NCBI GenBank assembly: GCA_002716625.1
Contig: PBAS01000063.1
Location: 62,001-126,000, forward strand
Length of the DNA stretch: 64,000 nt
Origin: Phycisphaeraceae bacterium
GTDB lineage: Bacteria > Planctomycetota > Phycisphaerae > Phycisphaerales > Phycisphaeraceae
Direction: 5' to 3'
A model generated the notes under the pieces. It made no database searches and was not told where the DNA came from. It was given only the letters and a program-made list of their open reading frames with translations. Below, piece after piece: positions 10,254 through 19,142 of this stretch (within the stretch, counting starts at the first letter, position 1; every line of letters starts with the position of its first letter). The translations under genes were made by a program, and so were the position numbers.

Positions 10254-10463
10254 AGATCCATTTTTCCTGTCGCGGCAAGTCCGCGGTAATTGGTTATTTA
10301 TGAAACATTTACCGGTAAGAGTTGAATGAATTGGCTACCGTCTATCGTGATTACCAAACGAACCCCAATCGCTGATGATACCAATCGCACTCTCGGTCAC
10401 AATAGAGGTTAGGCGATGGTGGGCCGATTCTAGTGCCTCGACGCGCTTGGTCAATTATTCACA

Positions 10464-11264
10464 TTATTGTTCAAAGGTGATGACTTGTCCGACATATGAT
10501 GCGCGAAGTTCATCATGTGAAAGGTAGAGCATGCCACGTTGTGGGTCAGCAACTTGGACGCCCATATCATCGATACGCAACAGGGTGACCATATGCTGCT
10601 TGCCTAGTTCAAGTTGCAGCAATGTCAAAATCGGCATCTCGAGTCTCATAACCTGCTCATAACTTGGCTCAAGCATGCTGGGGACAACACCCATACCTGA
10701 CAGCCGAATCTGCAACCCATGCAGGGCACGCACAATCGTTGATCCTGTACCGGGCCGGGTCTGGGTAAGCATTGCCATCTCCGATTCACTCGTGTCAACC
10801 CCCAGTTGTCGCAGAGCCGTTGCGCACGAAGCGGCAACACATGAATAATCCTGACTCTGGCGAACCAGTTCGCCATCGGCATTATGAGCAAATGTCCTGG
10901 TCGGTGTCACCTGAAGCATCCAGAGCCCACCCTGAAAGAAGTAAATAACGCCCAGCAGAACTGCCAATGCAGCCAAGCGACGTTGTTGCGGCAATTTGCT
11001 GTGGGCGTAAAAGACACCAATCACTAACATGAAGCCGGGAACACCGGCGGTCCCCTCGATATACGGCAAAACCCATAACGGGACCATCTGCACAGCAACT
11101 GAAGGGGTTTTTTGCAACCAGGTCCCATAAACCAGAATACCCAGACCAAAACCAAGCCACAGTGATTTACGCAGTACGGTGGTCCGACCAACGTGCAGAC
11201 CCAAGCCAAATGCCGCTGTGGATACGACTATCTGGAAAATGAACCATTGAACGGAGGTCTGCAC
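10464..11264 (-). CDS. Membrane protein with C39-like cysteine peptidase domain
   Basis: The N-terminal half has four or five membrane segments. The C-terminal half resembles the C39-type papain fold: candidate nucleophile in DYSCVAASCATALRQLG, His in GKQHMVTLL and Asp in VADPQRG, in the right order and spacing. C39 domains normally process double-glycine leader peptides or act as C39-like binding domains in ABC exporters; here there is no ABC domain. I chose the GTG at 11264 (TTG at 11267 is equally possible), preceded by AGGGG. The longer frame to 11507 overlaps the upstream ABC-F gene and reads as non-coding. The substrate is unknown. Confidence 0.6.
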   Translation of the reverse strand: MQTSVQWFIFQIVVSTAAFGLGLHVGRTTVLRKSLWLGFGLGILVYGTWLQKTPSVAVQMVPLWVLPYIEGTAGVPGFMLVIGVFYAHSKLPQQRRLAALAVLLGVIYFFQGGLWMLQVTPTRTFAHNADGELVRQSQDYSCVAASCATALRQLGVDTSESEMAMLTQTRPGTGSTIVRALHGLQIRLSGMGVVPSMLEPSYEQVMRLEMPILTLLQLELGKQHMVTLLRIDDMGVQVADPQRGMLYLSHDELRASYVGQVITFEQ

Positions 11265-11493
11265 CAATTTGCCCCTACTACACCATGTGTACCAAGGAAA
11301 TTGCGATCTAGTTAAGTGCAAGGCTAAAGCACAAGAATGGGCCAACCATACAGGCAATGACCCATTGGGATCGTCGTCTTGACACCCAACTCTCTTGAAT
11401 CTTACGTAAGATCGCAATGTGTAATTTTTAAACTGGTGGGGCTTATGCGCAAACTTCCGATAACGTTCTCTTCTATGGATACCGGGATCAATG

Positions 11494-13455
11494 CTACTGT
11501 GACTCAATACCGCGCTGAAACCATTCGGCCTCCAGTGGATCCAATTGACGAACTACTGCTTCGCGCTGATCTAAAAGTTTACGCATTTTCGCCACGTCCC
11601 GATAAACCTCAGGCTCAGCTAATTTGACATCGATTTCTGAAAGCTCTTGTTCCAATTTGATGATCTTGGCTTCAATCTGTTCCGACTTAATTTGACCACT
11701 GCGGCTCTTATGTGACTGCTTGACACCACGACCACTGCATGTGGATTTTCGATCCGTTTTCTTTGTATTCAGGGGTTTGGCTTCTTCCAGAACGGACTGA
11801 ATGTCCTGTTCAATAGACATGAACTCGCTATAGGAACCATAGAAATGTCGAACCTGACCATGGCCATCAAAGATTAGCAACTGGTCGACGAGGTTATCCA
11901 GCAGCATCCGGTCATGCGTAATCACAATCAGCGTACCACCCCCGCGGGTGTTGCGACCCCACCCGCTTGATGGCTCTACATAACGCAACAACGCAGCTTC
12001 CAACCTTTCGCTACTGGGAATATCCAAATGGTTAGTCGGCTCATCCAGTACCAAAAGATTGTGTCCACCGGACACCAAGCCAGCGAGAACCGCACGACTA
12101 CGCTCGCCGCCTGAAAGAACACCCAATAACTTTTCCTGGTCCAAACCACTGAAAAGAAAGGCGCCAGCTAGATCCTGGACTGATTGTTCTAGGCCATCTG
12201 GCAACTGACGCTGCAAATATTCAAGGACCGTCTGAGATAAATTAAGATCGTCTTGTGTTTGCTTGTAATAGCCAACACTTACCTGTGCACCTAACCGAGA
12301 AACACCCTGGTCACATGTACAGTCACCAAGCATGCACCGAGCAAGTGTTGACTTACCCGCACCATTTGGCCCGATCACGCCAACACGAGCACCACGTTTA
12401 ATGGTAATCGTAAGTGGTCCAAACAGCGGTTTTCCCTCGTAGCCCTTCTTGATATTATCTGCACCAATGACCAAATTACCAGCACGATTTGCCACGGTGA
12501 AGTTGATGTTCATTGTCCCTGCTTCAACTGGACGCCCGACCAACTCATTCTGCTTGAAACGTTCTAACCGTTTCTCGCGACCCTGAGCCTGCCGAGCGCG
12601 TTGGCCTGCACGATAGCGATCGATAAATGCTTGTTCTTGTCGAACTTTGGTCTGCTGCTTTTCATAAGCGCGTTGTTGTGCAAGGTGCCGTTCATCACGC
12701 AGTTCCCGATATTGCTGATAGTTTCCGGGGTACTCCACGAGTTGACCCAATTCAAGTTCATGAATCTTGCTCACCGTCCGACTCAACATCCACCGATCAT
12801 GCGTGATAATAATTACGGCACCACGGTATCCAATCAAATCCTGCTCAAGCCACTGACGGCCGGCAATATCAAGATGGTTTGTCGGTTCATCGAGCAACAG
12901 CACATCGGTCTTTGACAACAACAACTTGGCCAGAGCCAAACGACTCTTTTGACCACCTGATAGATCTTTTACCTGGACGCCAAATACTTGCTCGGTCAGC
13001 CCTAAGCCATGGAGGGTTCCGTCGATCTGATGATCAACTGCATAACCGCCAGCTGCCTGCATTTTTTGCTCAAGATTCTCGTAACGCTTAAGCAATCGAT
13101 CCAGTTGACCATCTTCAGCATCAGCCATCTGGAGACTTACCTGTTGCATTTTCTGGTGCAATTGATCCAATTTCGAAAATGCGCGGCTAGCCTCGTCGCG
13201 CAGCGGCAGATTGGGGTCAAGATCGAAATCCTGTGTCAGATATCCCACCGTGGTACCACGAGCAAGTTGGACCTGACCTGAATCAGGCTTGAGTGAATCG
13301 GTACCCGAAATAATTCGCAGCAAGGTCGACTTGCCACAACCATTTCGTCCAACCAACCCCACATGTTCGCCTTGAGATAATGTTAGATTCACCCCATCAA
13401 GAACCTGACGCTCACCGTAAGAAAAACTCAGATTGGCAATTGAGATCAGTGCCAT
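11494..13455 (-). CDS. ABC-F family ATPase, Uup-like
   Basis: A 653-residue protein with two ABC domains in tandem and no membrane segments: Walker A GRNGCGKST and GPNGAGKST, signatures LSGGQKSR and LSGGERSR, and Walker B LLLDEPTNHLD twice. The linker between the domains is charged and rich in Arg/Gln, as in ABC-F ribosome-binding factors. After the second domain comes a basic linker and a predicted coiled coil (last 80 residues), the Uup/Rok-type C-terminal domain. ABC-F proteins act on the ribosomal E site; Uup-type members are linked to stalled ribosomes or DNA branch structures. Assignment to the family is firm; the subfamily is less so. Confidence 0.9.
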   Translation of the reverse strand: MALISIANLSFSYGERQVLDGVNLTLSQGEHVGLVGRNGCGKSTLLRIISGTDSLKPDSGQVQLARGTTVGYLTQDFDLDPNLPLRDEASRAFSKLDQLHQKMQQVSLQMADAEDGQLDRLLKRYENLEQKMQAAGGYAVDHQIDGTLHGLGLTEQVFGVQVKDLSGGQKSRLALAKLLLSKTDVLLLDEPTNHLDIAGRQWLEQDLIGYRGAVIIITHDRWMLSRTVSKIHELELGQLVEYPGNYQQYRELRDERHLAQQRAYEKQQTKVRQEQAFIDRYRAGQRARQAQGREKRLERFKQNELVGRPVEAGTMNINFTVANRAGNLVIGADNIKKGYEGKPLFGPLTITIKRGARVGVIGPNGAGKSTLARCMLGDCTCDQGVSRLGAQVSVGYYKQTQDDLNLSQTVLEYLQRQLPDGLEQSVQDLAGAFLFSGLDQEKLLGVLSGGERSRAVLAGLVSGGHNLLVLDEPTNHLDIPSSERLEAALLRYVEPSSGWGRNTRGGGTLIVITHDRMLLDNLVDQLLIFDGHGQVRHFYGSYSEFMSIEQDIQSVLEEAKPLNTKKTDRKSTCSGRGVKQSHKSRSGQIKSEQIEAKIIKLEQELSEIDVKLAEPEVYRDVAKMRKLLDQREAVVRQLDPLEAEWFQRGIESQ

Positions 13456-13575
13456 AGCGGACCAGAAATAGCTAGACTATTGTAGATTCAAAAAATAATG
13501 TGATGATTTTAATATCCCTCCTCTGCCTGCTGGACAGCGGAGATGCCTCTGCGAACCAAAACGACAGATTAAACC

Positions 13576-13725
13576 ATGCCAACACAAAAAAATACTGACA
13601 ATCTACCCCAGTGGGCTCAGGGCCCGGACCAAAGAACGACCGTTACCAATCCAACGAGTACTGAAAAGAAGGGTAAAACCCGCTCAAAGAGAAAGCCGAA
13701 ACCGCGCAAGAGTAAATCGCGATAA
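13576..13725 (+). CDS. Small basic hypothetical protein (49 residues)
   Basis: A short frame from ATG 13576 to TAA 13725. The first half is polar and the second half strongly basic (KKGKTRSKRKPKPRKSKSR), like a nucleic-acid-binding tail. There is no convincing Shine-Dalgarno. It lies between the divergent ABC-F start and the convergent desaturase end. I do not recognise the family. The shift from random to very basic composition is the main reason to list it; it could be chance. Confidence 0.35.
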   Translation: MPTQKNTDNLPQWAQGPDQRTTVTNPTSTEKKGKTRSKRKPKPRKSKSR

Positions 13726-13736
13726 CTCGAAATAAT

Positions 13737-14672
13737 TCACGAGGCTGACTGGACACGCTGGGTACCACAGGCCGTTGATTCCGATTCACCTTCTTTTTTT
13801 TGTTTTCGCGGCGGCATTTCATGTGGCGCGGGAAGAACAATATCACGTGCTAGCCCAATACGGGCTAGAAATCTAATGATCCAGTACGTCACGTCAAGTT
13901 CTGATCGCCGCAGCCCATGGGCGGCTGAACGCGGATGGGCGTGGTGATTGTTGTGCCAACCTTCACCCCAACTGAGTAGCGCTACCCACCAGAGGTTCGT
14001 GGATCGGTCTTTCGTTTCATAGTTACGGTAACCCCAAGTATGGGTTGCGGAATTGACAAACCACGTCACGTGGTACACCACAACCGTCCGAACACATATC
14101 CCCCAAACTAGCCACGAGATGCCAACACCTGAAAACCATTCCCCTAAACCATACAGCATGAATGCCAATATGACCTGCAACAACCATCCAACTCGATGAA
14201 AAATCCGATGGACCGGATCGCGAAGTAGATCTTTGGCGGCATTTTCCGCAGAACGATCTTCTGGCTCACGATGCAAACACCAAAAGGCATGGGCCCACGC
14301 GAATCCATCTTTGGGCGAATGGGGATCATGATCGCCATCAGAATGCTTGTGATGAATTCGATGTGTACCGACCCACTGCACTGAACTGCCCTGCCAGGCA
14401 AGACAACCCAATACCGTCAATATATATTCAACCCATTTAGGAGTCTTGAAACTTCGATGGGTCAGCAATCTATGAAACCCCAGCGTGATACCACCGGCAC
14501 CCGTAAGCCATATCAACAGTACCATCAACCCCGCACCAGTCCACGTGAAATATAACGGCGCGAGAAGACACCCTGCGTGAACTGCACCAATCCCGATCAC
14601 CACTGACCAGTCGAGACGCCGCCAGGAAATACCGTGATGTGGAGCCGAGGGCCTCACGTGAGCAGTTTGCAT
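13737..14672 (-). CDS. Acyl-CoA/acyl-lipid delta-9 fatty acid desaturase
   Basis: Di-iron membrane desaturase of the stearoyl-CoA desaturase type, introducing a double bond in fatty acids. Three histidine boxes are intact: HRLLTH, HRIHHKHSD and HNNHHAHPRSA, with hydrophobic segments before and between them. The 311-residue length is typical of bacterial DesC/Ole1-like enzymes without a fused cytochrome b5. The C-terminus is polar and Ser/Thr-rich. The electron donor is not encoded nearby. Confidence 0.9.
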   Translation of the reverse strand: MQTAHVRPSAPHHGISWRRLDWSVVIGIGAVHAGCLLAPLYFTWTGAGLMVLLIWLTGAGGITLGFHRLLTHRSFKTPKWVEYILTVLGCLAWQGSSVQWVGTHRIHHKHSDGDHDPHSPKDGFAWAHAFWCLHREPEDRSAENAAKDLLRDPVHRIFHRVGWLLQVILAFMLYGLGEWFSGVGISWLVWGICVRTVVVYHVTWFVNSATHTWGYRNYETKDRSTNLWWVALLSWGEGWHNNHHAHPRSAAHGLRRSELDVTYWIIRFLARIGLARDIVLPAPHEMPPRKQKKEGESESTACGTQRVQSAS

Positions 14673-14982
14673 TTTTTGTTCCTCTCGCCACCGACTCTGG
14701 AACCAGCAGCGACGCAGTTCTAGGGGGTATGGCTATTTGTATTTTGTATTGTCCTAAAATCACTAATCCTGCAAGGCGGCATTGTAACAGTAAACACCAA
14801 CTCTGTAGTATCGTACGTATTATCGGCACAAAGCCTTCTTCTGCTACGTATTGGACGGGTAATGAATATGTAATAGTTGTGTAATTAGTGCAATAAAGCT
14901 CTTTTTCGACGATGCTTAGGGGGTTCTACTAGGTCGGTTACGGCATCTGTCACTCAACAGCCAGAGTGAGGACTCACCTTAG
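14673..14982 (+). other. Intergenic region between desaturase and decayed kinase
   Basis: About 310 bases upstream of both the desaturase (minus) and the kinase remnant (plus). AT-rich towards the right (about 14850-14900), where a promoter for the former two-component operon could have lain. I see no RNA gene, repeat or confident promoter here. Confidence 0.4.
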
Positions 14983-15899
14983 ATGCATCAGCAAAGATCA
15001 CTGAAAACACCAATCACTCTAGCCGTCATCATGCTGGGGCTACTAGTTGCCTTGACCGTTGGCTGGGTACTGCTGGATGTCGTCTTTGGAGCCAAGGAAC
15101 GACCAGGCGTAGCTGGCTAGCACTGGGCCTTACTCACCATAGGAACAGGGTTATCGCCATCCTGATTATGGGCGTGGTGGTGTACTTAATCATTTCCGTC
15201 GAGGCGATAAATCTCAATCGTCGCCAGTCAAACTTTATTGATAGCGTCACGCACGAGTTCAAATCGCCCATGGCTTCCATGAAGCTCTATCTCCAAACAT
15301 TGCATCGGCACCATATTGACCAAAAACAGCAGGGAAAGTTTTACCGGGTCATGGTCGAGGATCTTGACCGTCTCGATCGTCTGATTAACCAGATGCTTGA
15401 TGCAGGGAAAATGGAATCCGTAAGCATCACCGGAAAGGTGGAAGATGTCGCCTTGGTTGATTTAATGAAGAACTGCGCTGACACCGTTTGCCTAAGCTAC
15501 CAGGTTTCACCGAAAACCGTCACCTGGGATATTGAACCGTGTGTCATTCGGGCTAGATGGGTTGATCTTAAATTGATCTTCCGTAATCTTCTGGACAATG
15601 CGGTAAAGTACGCTGGGGTCGAACCTGAAGTACAGGTGATGCTGACTTCATCAGATAATAGTCATATTACCGTGCAGATCGCAGACAATGGATGTGGTAT
15701 TCCAACAAAGCAACGGCGAAAAATATTCGGTCGGTTTGGCCGCCTTGGTGTTGAGTTAGAACATGAGAATATTGGCACAGGGCTGGGGCTCTATATTGTT
15801 CGAACAGTCGCCGAACGGATCTGAGGTCGTATTTAAATACGTGATCGTATCAACGGCAGTGGAACCGTCTTTAAAGCCCAACTTCCCAAGAGGATGTGA
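14983..15899 (+). pseudogene. Decayed sensor histidine kinase
   Basis: Remnant of a membrane sensor kinase. It begins with a TM segment (ITLAVIMLGLLVALTVGWVLL), is stopped by TAG at 15118, resumes after a frameshift near 15140-15165 with the second TM (MGVVVYLIISVEAI), then the phosphoacceptor motif SVTHEFKSP, N box NLLDNAVKY, G1 box DNGCGIP and G2 box GTGLGLYIV. Two in-frame stops, TGA 15822 and TAA 15834, interrupt the last strand, after which NGSGTVFKAQLP, the normal kinase end, continues in the same frame to TGA 15897. Each of the three nonsense codons can be derived from CAG, CGA or CAA by one C-to-T change. The original 15168-15824 part could still make a 218-residue catalytic fragment. 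Confidence 0.85.
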
Positions 15900-15901
15900 T
15901 A

Positions 15902-16638
15902 ATGACTCACCAGAAAAAAATCCTGGTGATAGAAGATAAAGAGCACCTGGCCAATGGCATTAAGTACAACCTTGATGCAGAAGACTATTGCGTAACCACC
16001 GTAGCTGACGGCCGGTCGGCATTAGCTGTACTCGAGAAAAACGAGTCCCCCATCAACCTAATGATTCTTGATTTAATGCTGCCCGGCATGAGTGGGGATG
16101 CGGTTTGAAAATCAATTCGTGCCAAGAACCAAGGTTTGCCAATCCTGATCCTGTTAGCACGGACACTAGCAGAAGACCACGCACGTGGCTTTGATGTGGG
16201 CGCAAATCAATATCTCACGAAACCATTTGGCCTCGACGAATTTATCAGCCGAGTCCGAAACCTCTTGGCCCTAGCAGAATCAGGGGCACCACCATCCAAC
16301 CTGATCAGCTCAGAATACTGCAAGTTGGCAATGCGACCATCAACTTCGACACATTCCAGGTAACTACCGGTGAACGGCCGGCACGCTTAACATCCTTGAA
16401 AAGGGGCCTGCTGTACTATTTTTCCAAAAATCAAAATCGCGTTATCCCCCGCCAAGAACTATTGGAAAACGTTTGGAATCTGCAAGGAAATCTCCAGACT
16501 CGCACACCGGACCAGTTTATCCTTCGATTGCGAAAGGTTTTCGAGCAAGACCCAATTCAGCCAACGTATTTCCTGACGATTCGCGATGCCGGATATCGTT
16601 TTGTGAATAAATTCGGCAAGGAACAATGCTGCTCCTGA
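15902..16638 (+). pseudogene. Decayed OmpR-family response regulator
   Basis: Partner of the kinase remnant. The ATG at 15902 has AGAGGA seven bases upstream and lies three bases after the kinase stop. The receiver domain has acidic pocket ED, phosphoacceptor LDLMLPGMSG, then TGA at 16106 where homologues carry a residue before KSIRAKN; translation resumes in frame through YLTKPFGLDEF (conserved Lys). Near 16310 the frame shifts by one base, after which a winged-helix effector domain (LQVGNATINFDTFQV ... TPDQFILRLRKVFE ... DAGYRFV) runs to TGA 16638. Protein-level similarity is otherwise high, so the loss looks recent. Confidence 0.85.
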
Positions 16639-16691
16639 TCAAAACACATAAGATTCCACCAACATCACACCTATTCCAATTTGAACATCAA

Positions 16692-16734
16692 AAGATATAA
16701 GAACTTTGAATTGAAGTTAGATGTCTTATATTTT
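16692..16734. terminator. AT-rich hairpin between convergent genes
   Basis: ATATAAGA (16695-16702) pairs with TCTTATAT (16724-16731), extended by two A-T pairs; an inner AACTT/AAGTT stem tightens the loop. It lies between the regulator remnant and the msrA stop and ends in TTTT on plus. The low G+C makes it a weak terminator candidate. Confidence 0.35.
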
Positions 16735-17422
16735 AGCGAACCTGATCGGAATATTTATCTCTAACCTTTTTCACTTTTGGCAATGCATTATAGACAACAT
16801 ACGGCTGACTTGGATTTAGACGCACATAGTCCTGATGATAATCCTCGGCAGGATAAAATTGGATGAGTGGTTCGAGTGTCGTGACAATTGGATCAGAAAA
16901 ACATTTTGCTTCTTCAAGCTGACGAATATATGACTCAACAACTTCTTTTTCTTCTTCTCCCACGTAGAACACGGCAGACCGGTATTGTCTTCCTGTATCT
17001 GGACCTTGACGGTTGAGCTGCGTTGGATCATGGGCAACCGAAAAAAACACCTTTAATAACCGGCCGTAGCTGATCTTGTCTGGCTCATATGTGACCTGAA
17101 TCACTTCGGCATGGTCTGTAGACCCTCGAGCAACCAGATCATATTTTGCAGATTCCATGGTCCCCCCTGCGTAACCCGAAATTACATCAGTCACACCAAC
17201 CAGCTGCTCAAACACGGCCTCTGTACACCAAAAACACCCACCGGCAAACACCGCAGTCCGCTTGGCCTGACTCGTGCCGCTATTTGAAGTTGTAAGCTCC
17301 TTGGAAGGATTTGGAACGGCCTGGTCCGTTGGATTGGACCGACTACACGAAAAACCGGAAAAAGAGATGAAAACCATCACAAAAGTCCATACTCGTAGTG
17401 TTAATATTTCCTCACTCTTCAA
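16733..17422 (-). CDS. msrA: Peptide methionine sulfoxide reductase A, lipoprotein form
   Basis: Reduces methionine-S-sulfoxide in proteins. The catalytic motif GGCFWCTEAVFEQLVGV is intact, followed by SGYAGG and HAEVIQVTYDP-like HAEVIQVTYEPD. The protein is 229 residues because the catalytic domain is preceded by a signal-like hydrophobic stretch with a lipobox-like FSGFSC and a Ser/Thr-rich linker, so it is probably exported and anchored to the envelope. The start is uncertain: a TTG at 17422 lies seven bases after the upstream gene, with no better ATG before the signal. Resolving Cys residues beyond the first motif are not obvious. Confidence 0.9.
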   Translation of the reverse strand: MKSEEILTLRVWTFVMVFISFSGFSCSRSNPTDQAVPNPSKELTTSNSGTSQAKRTAVFAGGCFWCTEAVFEQLVGVTDVISGYAGGTMESAKYDLVARGSTDHAEVIQVTYEPDKISYGRLLKVFFSVAHDPTQLNRQGPDTGRQYRSAVFYVGEEEKEVVESYIRQLEEAKCFSDPIVTTLEPLIQFYPAEDYHQDYVRLNPSQPYVVYNALPKVKKVRDKYSDQVR

Positions 17423-17430
17423 ATTATAGC

Positions 17431-17817
17431 CTAGGCCGACTCGATACTAATTTCATCACCGTCAACCATATCCTTAAGTTGCATAACCGCGGAGGTTATC
17501 TTTCCAATGGGATTCACTGCGCTTGCAGCTCGCGGCCGGTCATTATTTGAAGCCGGCGTAGGACCAAAGAAAATGCAAAATGCGCTTCCAGGTGGCCAAT
17601 AGGCCAACTCGCCAATTTCCATTTCAGCTCGGGCCCCAGACTCAAGCTCTTCCTGTATAGGAATACTAAAATAAATCTCCTCACCCCAACGATTACCACT
17701 CCCAGTGAGGGGCAATGCATTCCGGATCGCCTTGGCGGTAACGGAATCATTCAGCTCCGCATCCAACGTGATGCGGCCTATCGTAATTCGAATTTGGGCA
17801 CTCAATGAATCATCCAT
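17431..17817 (-). CDS. Cyclophilin-like fold protein (TM1367/DUF3830 type)
   Basis: A 128-residue protein recognisable by IRITIGRITLDAEL near the start, WGEEIYFSIP, and the conserved AYWPPGSAFCIFFGPTPAS segment of the cyclophilin-like TM1367 group. These proteins share the cyclophilin barrel but their function is not established; peptidyl-prolyl isomerase activity should not be assumed. It lies eight bases upstream of msrA on the same strand, suggesting one transcript. Confidence 0.75.
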   Translation of the reverse strand: MDDSLSAQIRITIGRITLDAELNDSVTAKAIRNALPLTGSGNRWGEEIYFSIPIQEELESGARAEMEIGELAYWPPGSAFCIFFGPTPASNNDRPRAASAVNPIGKITSAVMQLKDMVDGDEISIESA

Positions 17818-17976
17818 ATCATGGATAATATGCTATAAAACGATCCGTAGACTTTACCCGCCAAGCATGGAAGTATTATTGGGTTAGCTATAGTAACAAC
17901 AAGTGACCAGTAAACCACTGCCCTGCTTGGCTCCCCAAGAACCCCCATAATAGGTCAGAAATCAGGTCTAAAAAGC

Positions 17977-18585
17977 ATGAACGACAAAATCAATATTCTA
18001 CTTCTGGGTGACTCAACGATCGTACACATTACTGATCGCATCACGTCACAACTCTCTGATACGGCGAACGTAATCGTCTCACCAAGTGTGCGTCACAGCC
18101 GTAATTTCATTGCAAATCTTAATAATTGGATGCAGACCACGGAACCAACCATCGTATACTTCAACTGCGGTTTACACGATCTGTCACGTGACCGTGCAAC
18201 CCACGAATTCACGCATTACCAAACAACCAATCAGCAAGAGGTGCTCCGTCTCTACTCGTCAAATTTAAACTCAATAATTAATCGATTTGAAAAGGAGGTG
18301 GCCATCCAGCATATCATTTGGGGAACTATCACACCTGTGATAGACCAATGGCATCATGAGAAAAAAACATTTGATCGACAAGAATCTGATGTGGTTTCTT
18401 TTAATGAAACCGCTCTTAAGGTAGCCCATACGCGTGGCCTGTTAGTCCACGATCGTCACCAGGCGGTCGTAGATGCTGATATAAAACAGTGCCTGCGGCC
18501 AGATGGTGTACACATGACACCCCAGGGGTTGGATATACTGGCAACTTCCACGGTACATGCTATACATGATGTGATTTCACAGTAA
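17977..18585 (+). CDS. SGNH/GDSL-type hydrolase
   Basis: A 202-residue esterase-like protein. Block I is LLLGDSTI, with the nucleophile Ser in GDS. Block III appears as YFNCGLHDL, where the usual G-x-N-D is N-C-G-L-H-D. Block V is DGVHMTPQG, carrying the Asp-x-x-His pair. No signal peptide, so cytoplasmic; the substrate is unknown. It overlaps the next gene by one base (TAATGA), implying coupling. Confidence 0.75.
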   Translation: MNDKINILLLGDSTIVHITDRITSQLSDTANVIVSPSVRHSRNFIANLNNWMQTTEPTIVYFNCGLHDLSRDRATHEFTHYQTTNQQEVLRLYSSNLNSIINRFEKEVAIQHIIWGTITPVIDQWHHEKKTFDRQESDVVSFNETALKVAHTRGLLVHDRHQAVVDADIKQCLRPDGVHMTPQGLDILATSTVHAIHDVISQ

Positions 18586-18773
18586 TGAATGACCAGTCCA
18601 TGTATGTCTGCAACTCCTGTGGCGAGCAGATTGTTATTCCCTTGGATTTATCTGCAGGGACAATCCAAGAGTATGTCGAAGACTGCCCTGTCTGCTGTCA
18701 TCCAAACATCATTCATATCGAGATAGACAGAAGGGGTAAGCCGCAGCTCTGGAGTGAGCCTGAGCAGGACTAA
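18585..18773 (+). CDS. CPXCG-motif cysteine-rich protein
   Basis: A 62-residue protein with paired cysteines CNSCG and CPVCC, a layout that fits the small CPxCG family (Cys_rich_CPXG), which probably binds one zinc ion as a rubredoxin-like knuckle. The rest is acidic. The role of the family is unknown. Its ATG overlaps the stop of the SGNH hydrolase gene, and the next gene follows after two bases. Confidence 0.75.
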   Translation: MNDQSMYVCNSCGEQIVIPLDLSAGTIQEYVEDCPVCCHPNIIHIEIDRRGKPQLWSEPEQD

Positions 18774-18775
18774 TC

Positions 18776-18970
18776 ATGACCAAATCGCGGTGTAACACAT
18801 GCCTCTACTTACGTGTCATTTCTGCCCCATCTGGTGCTCATTATTTCTTCTGCAAACGGTCCAATCAAAATGATTTCCCCAAATATCCGCCGCAACCGGT
18901 CTTTAAATGCAATGGATATGCATCAGGTGATAATGAACAATATGAAACAATAGACTTCTGTGAGGACTAA
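18776..18970 (+). CDS. Small cysteine-rich hypothetical protein
   Basis: A 64-residue protein with CNTC near the N-terminus, a single Cys after an aromatic run (YFFCKR), then FKCNGY and a terminal DFCED; five cysteines in all could form a metal knuckle. I do not recognise a family. Tight linkage behind the SGNH and CPxCG genes suggests a three-gene operon. Confidence 0.55.
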   Translation: MTKSRCNTCLYLRVISAPSGAHYFFCKRSNQNDFPKYPPQPVFKCNGYASGDNEQYETIDFCED

Positions 18971-19142
18971 CTATTTCAGCATACACCCATAGGTCTTTAC
19001 AACTACAGGGTCCACCACTGCCTTGTTATTTAATGGCTTTCTACACCAATGATGCCAGACATAAAAAAGAGCTTTCCTTCAATGACGCTGAGCTAGGGAA
19101 TAGTTATCCTTATGATGATTAGACGTTGAAACTCATAGACAA

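Noticed and set aside
11265-11507. Long N-terminal extension of the C39-like gene to ATG 11507
   Set aside because: It overlaps the end of the ABC-F gene, has no signal-like or domain pattern, and a GTG at 11264 with AGGGG upstream gives a normal membrane N-terminus.
15096-15899. Recoded stops (selenocysteine or stop read-through) in the two-component genes
   Set aside because: All three stop types occur, two frameshifts are present and no selenocysteine-insertion-like hairpin is evident; decay is simpler.
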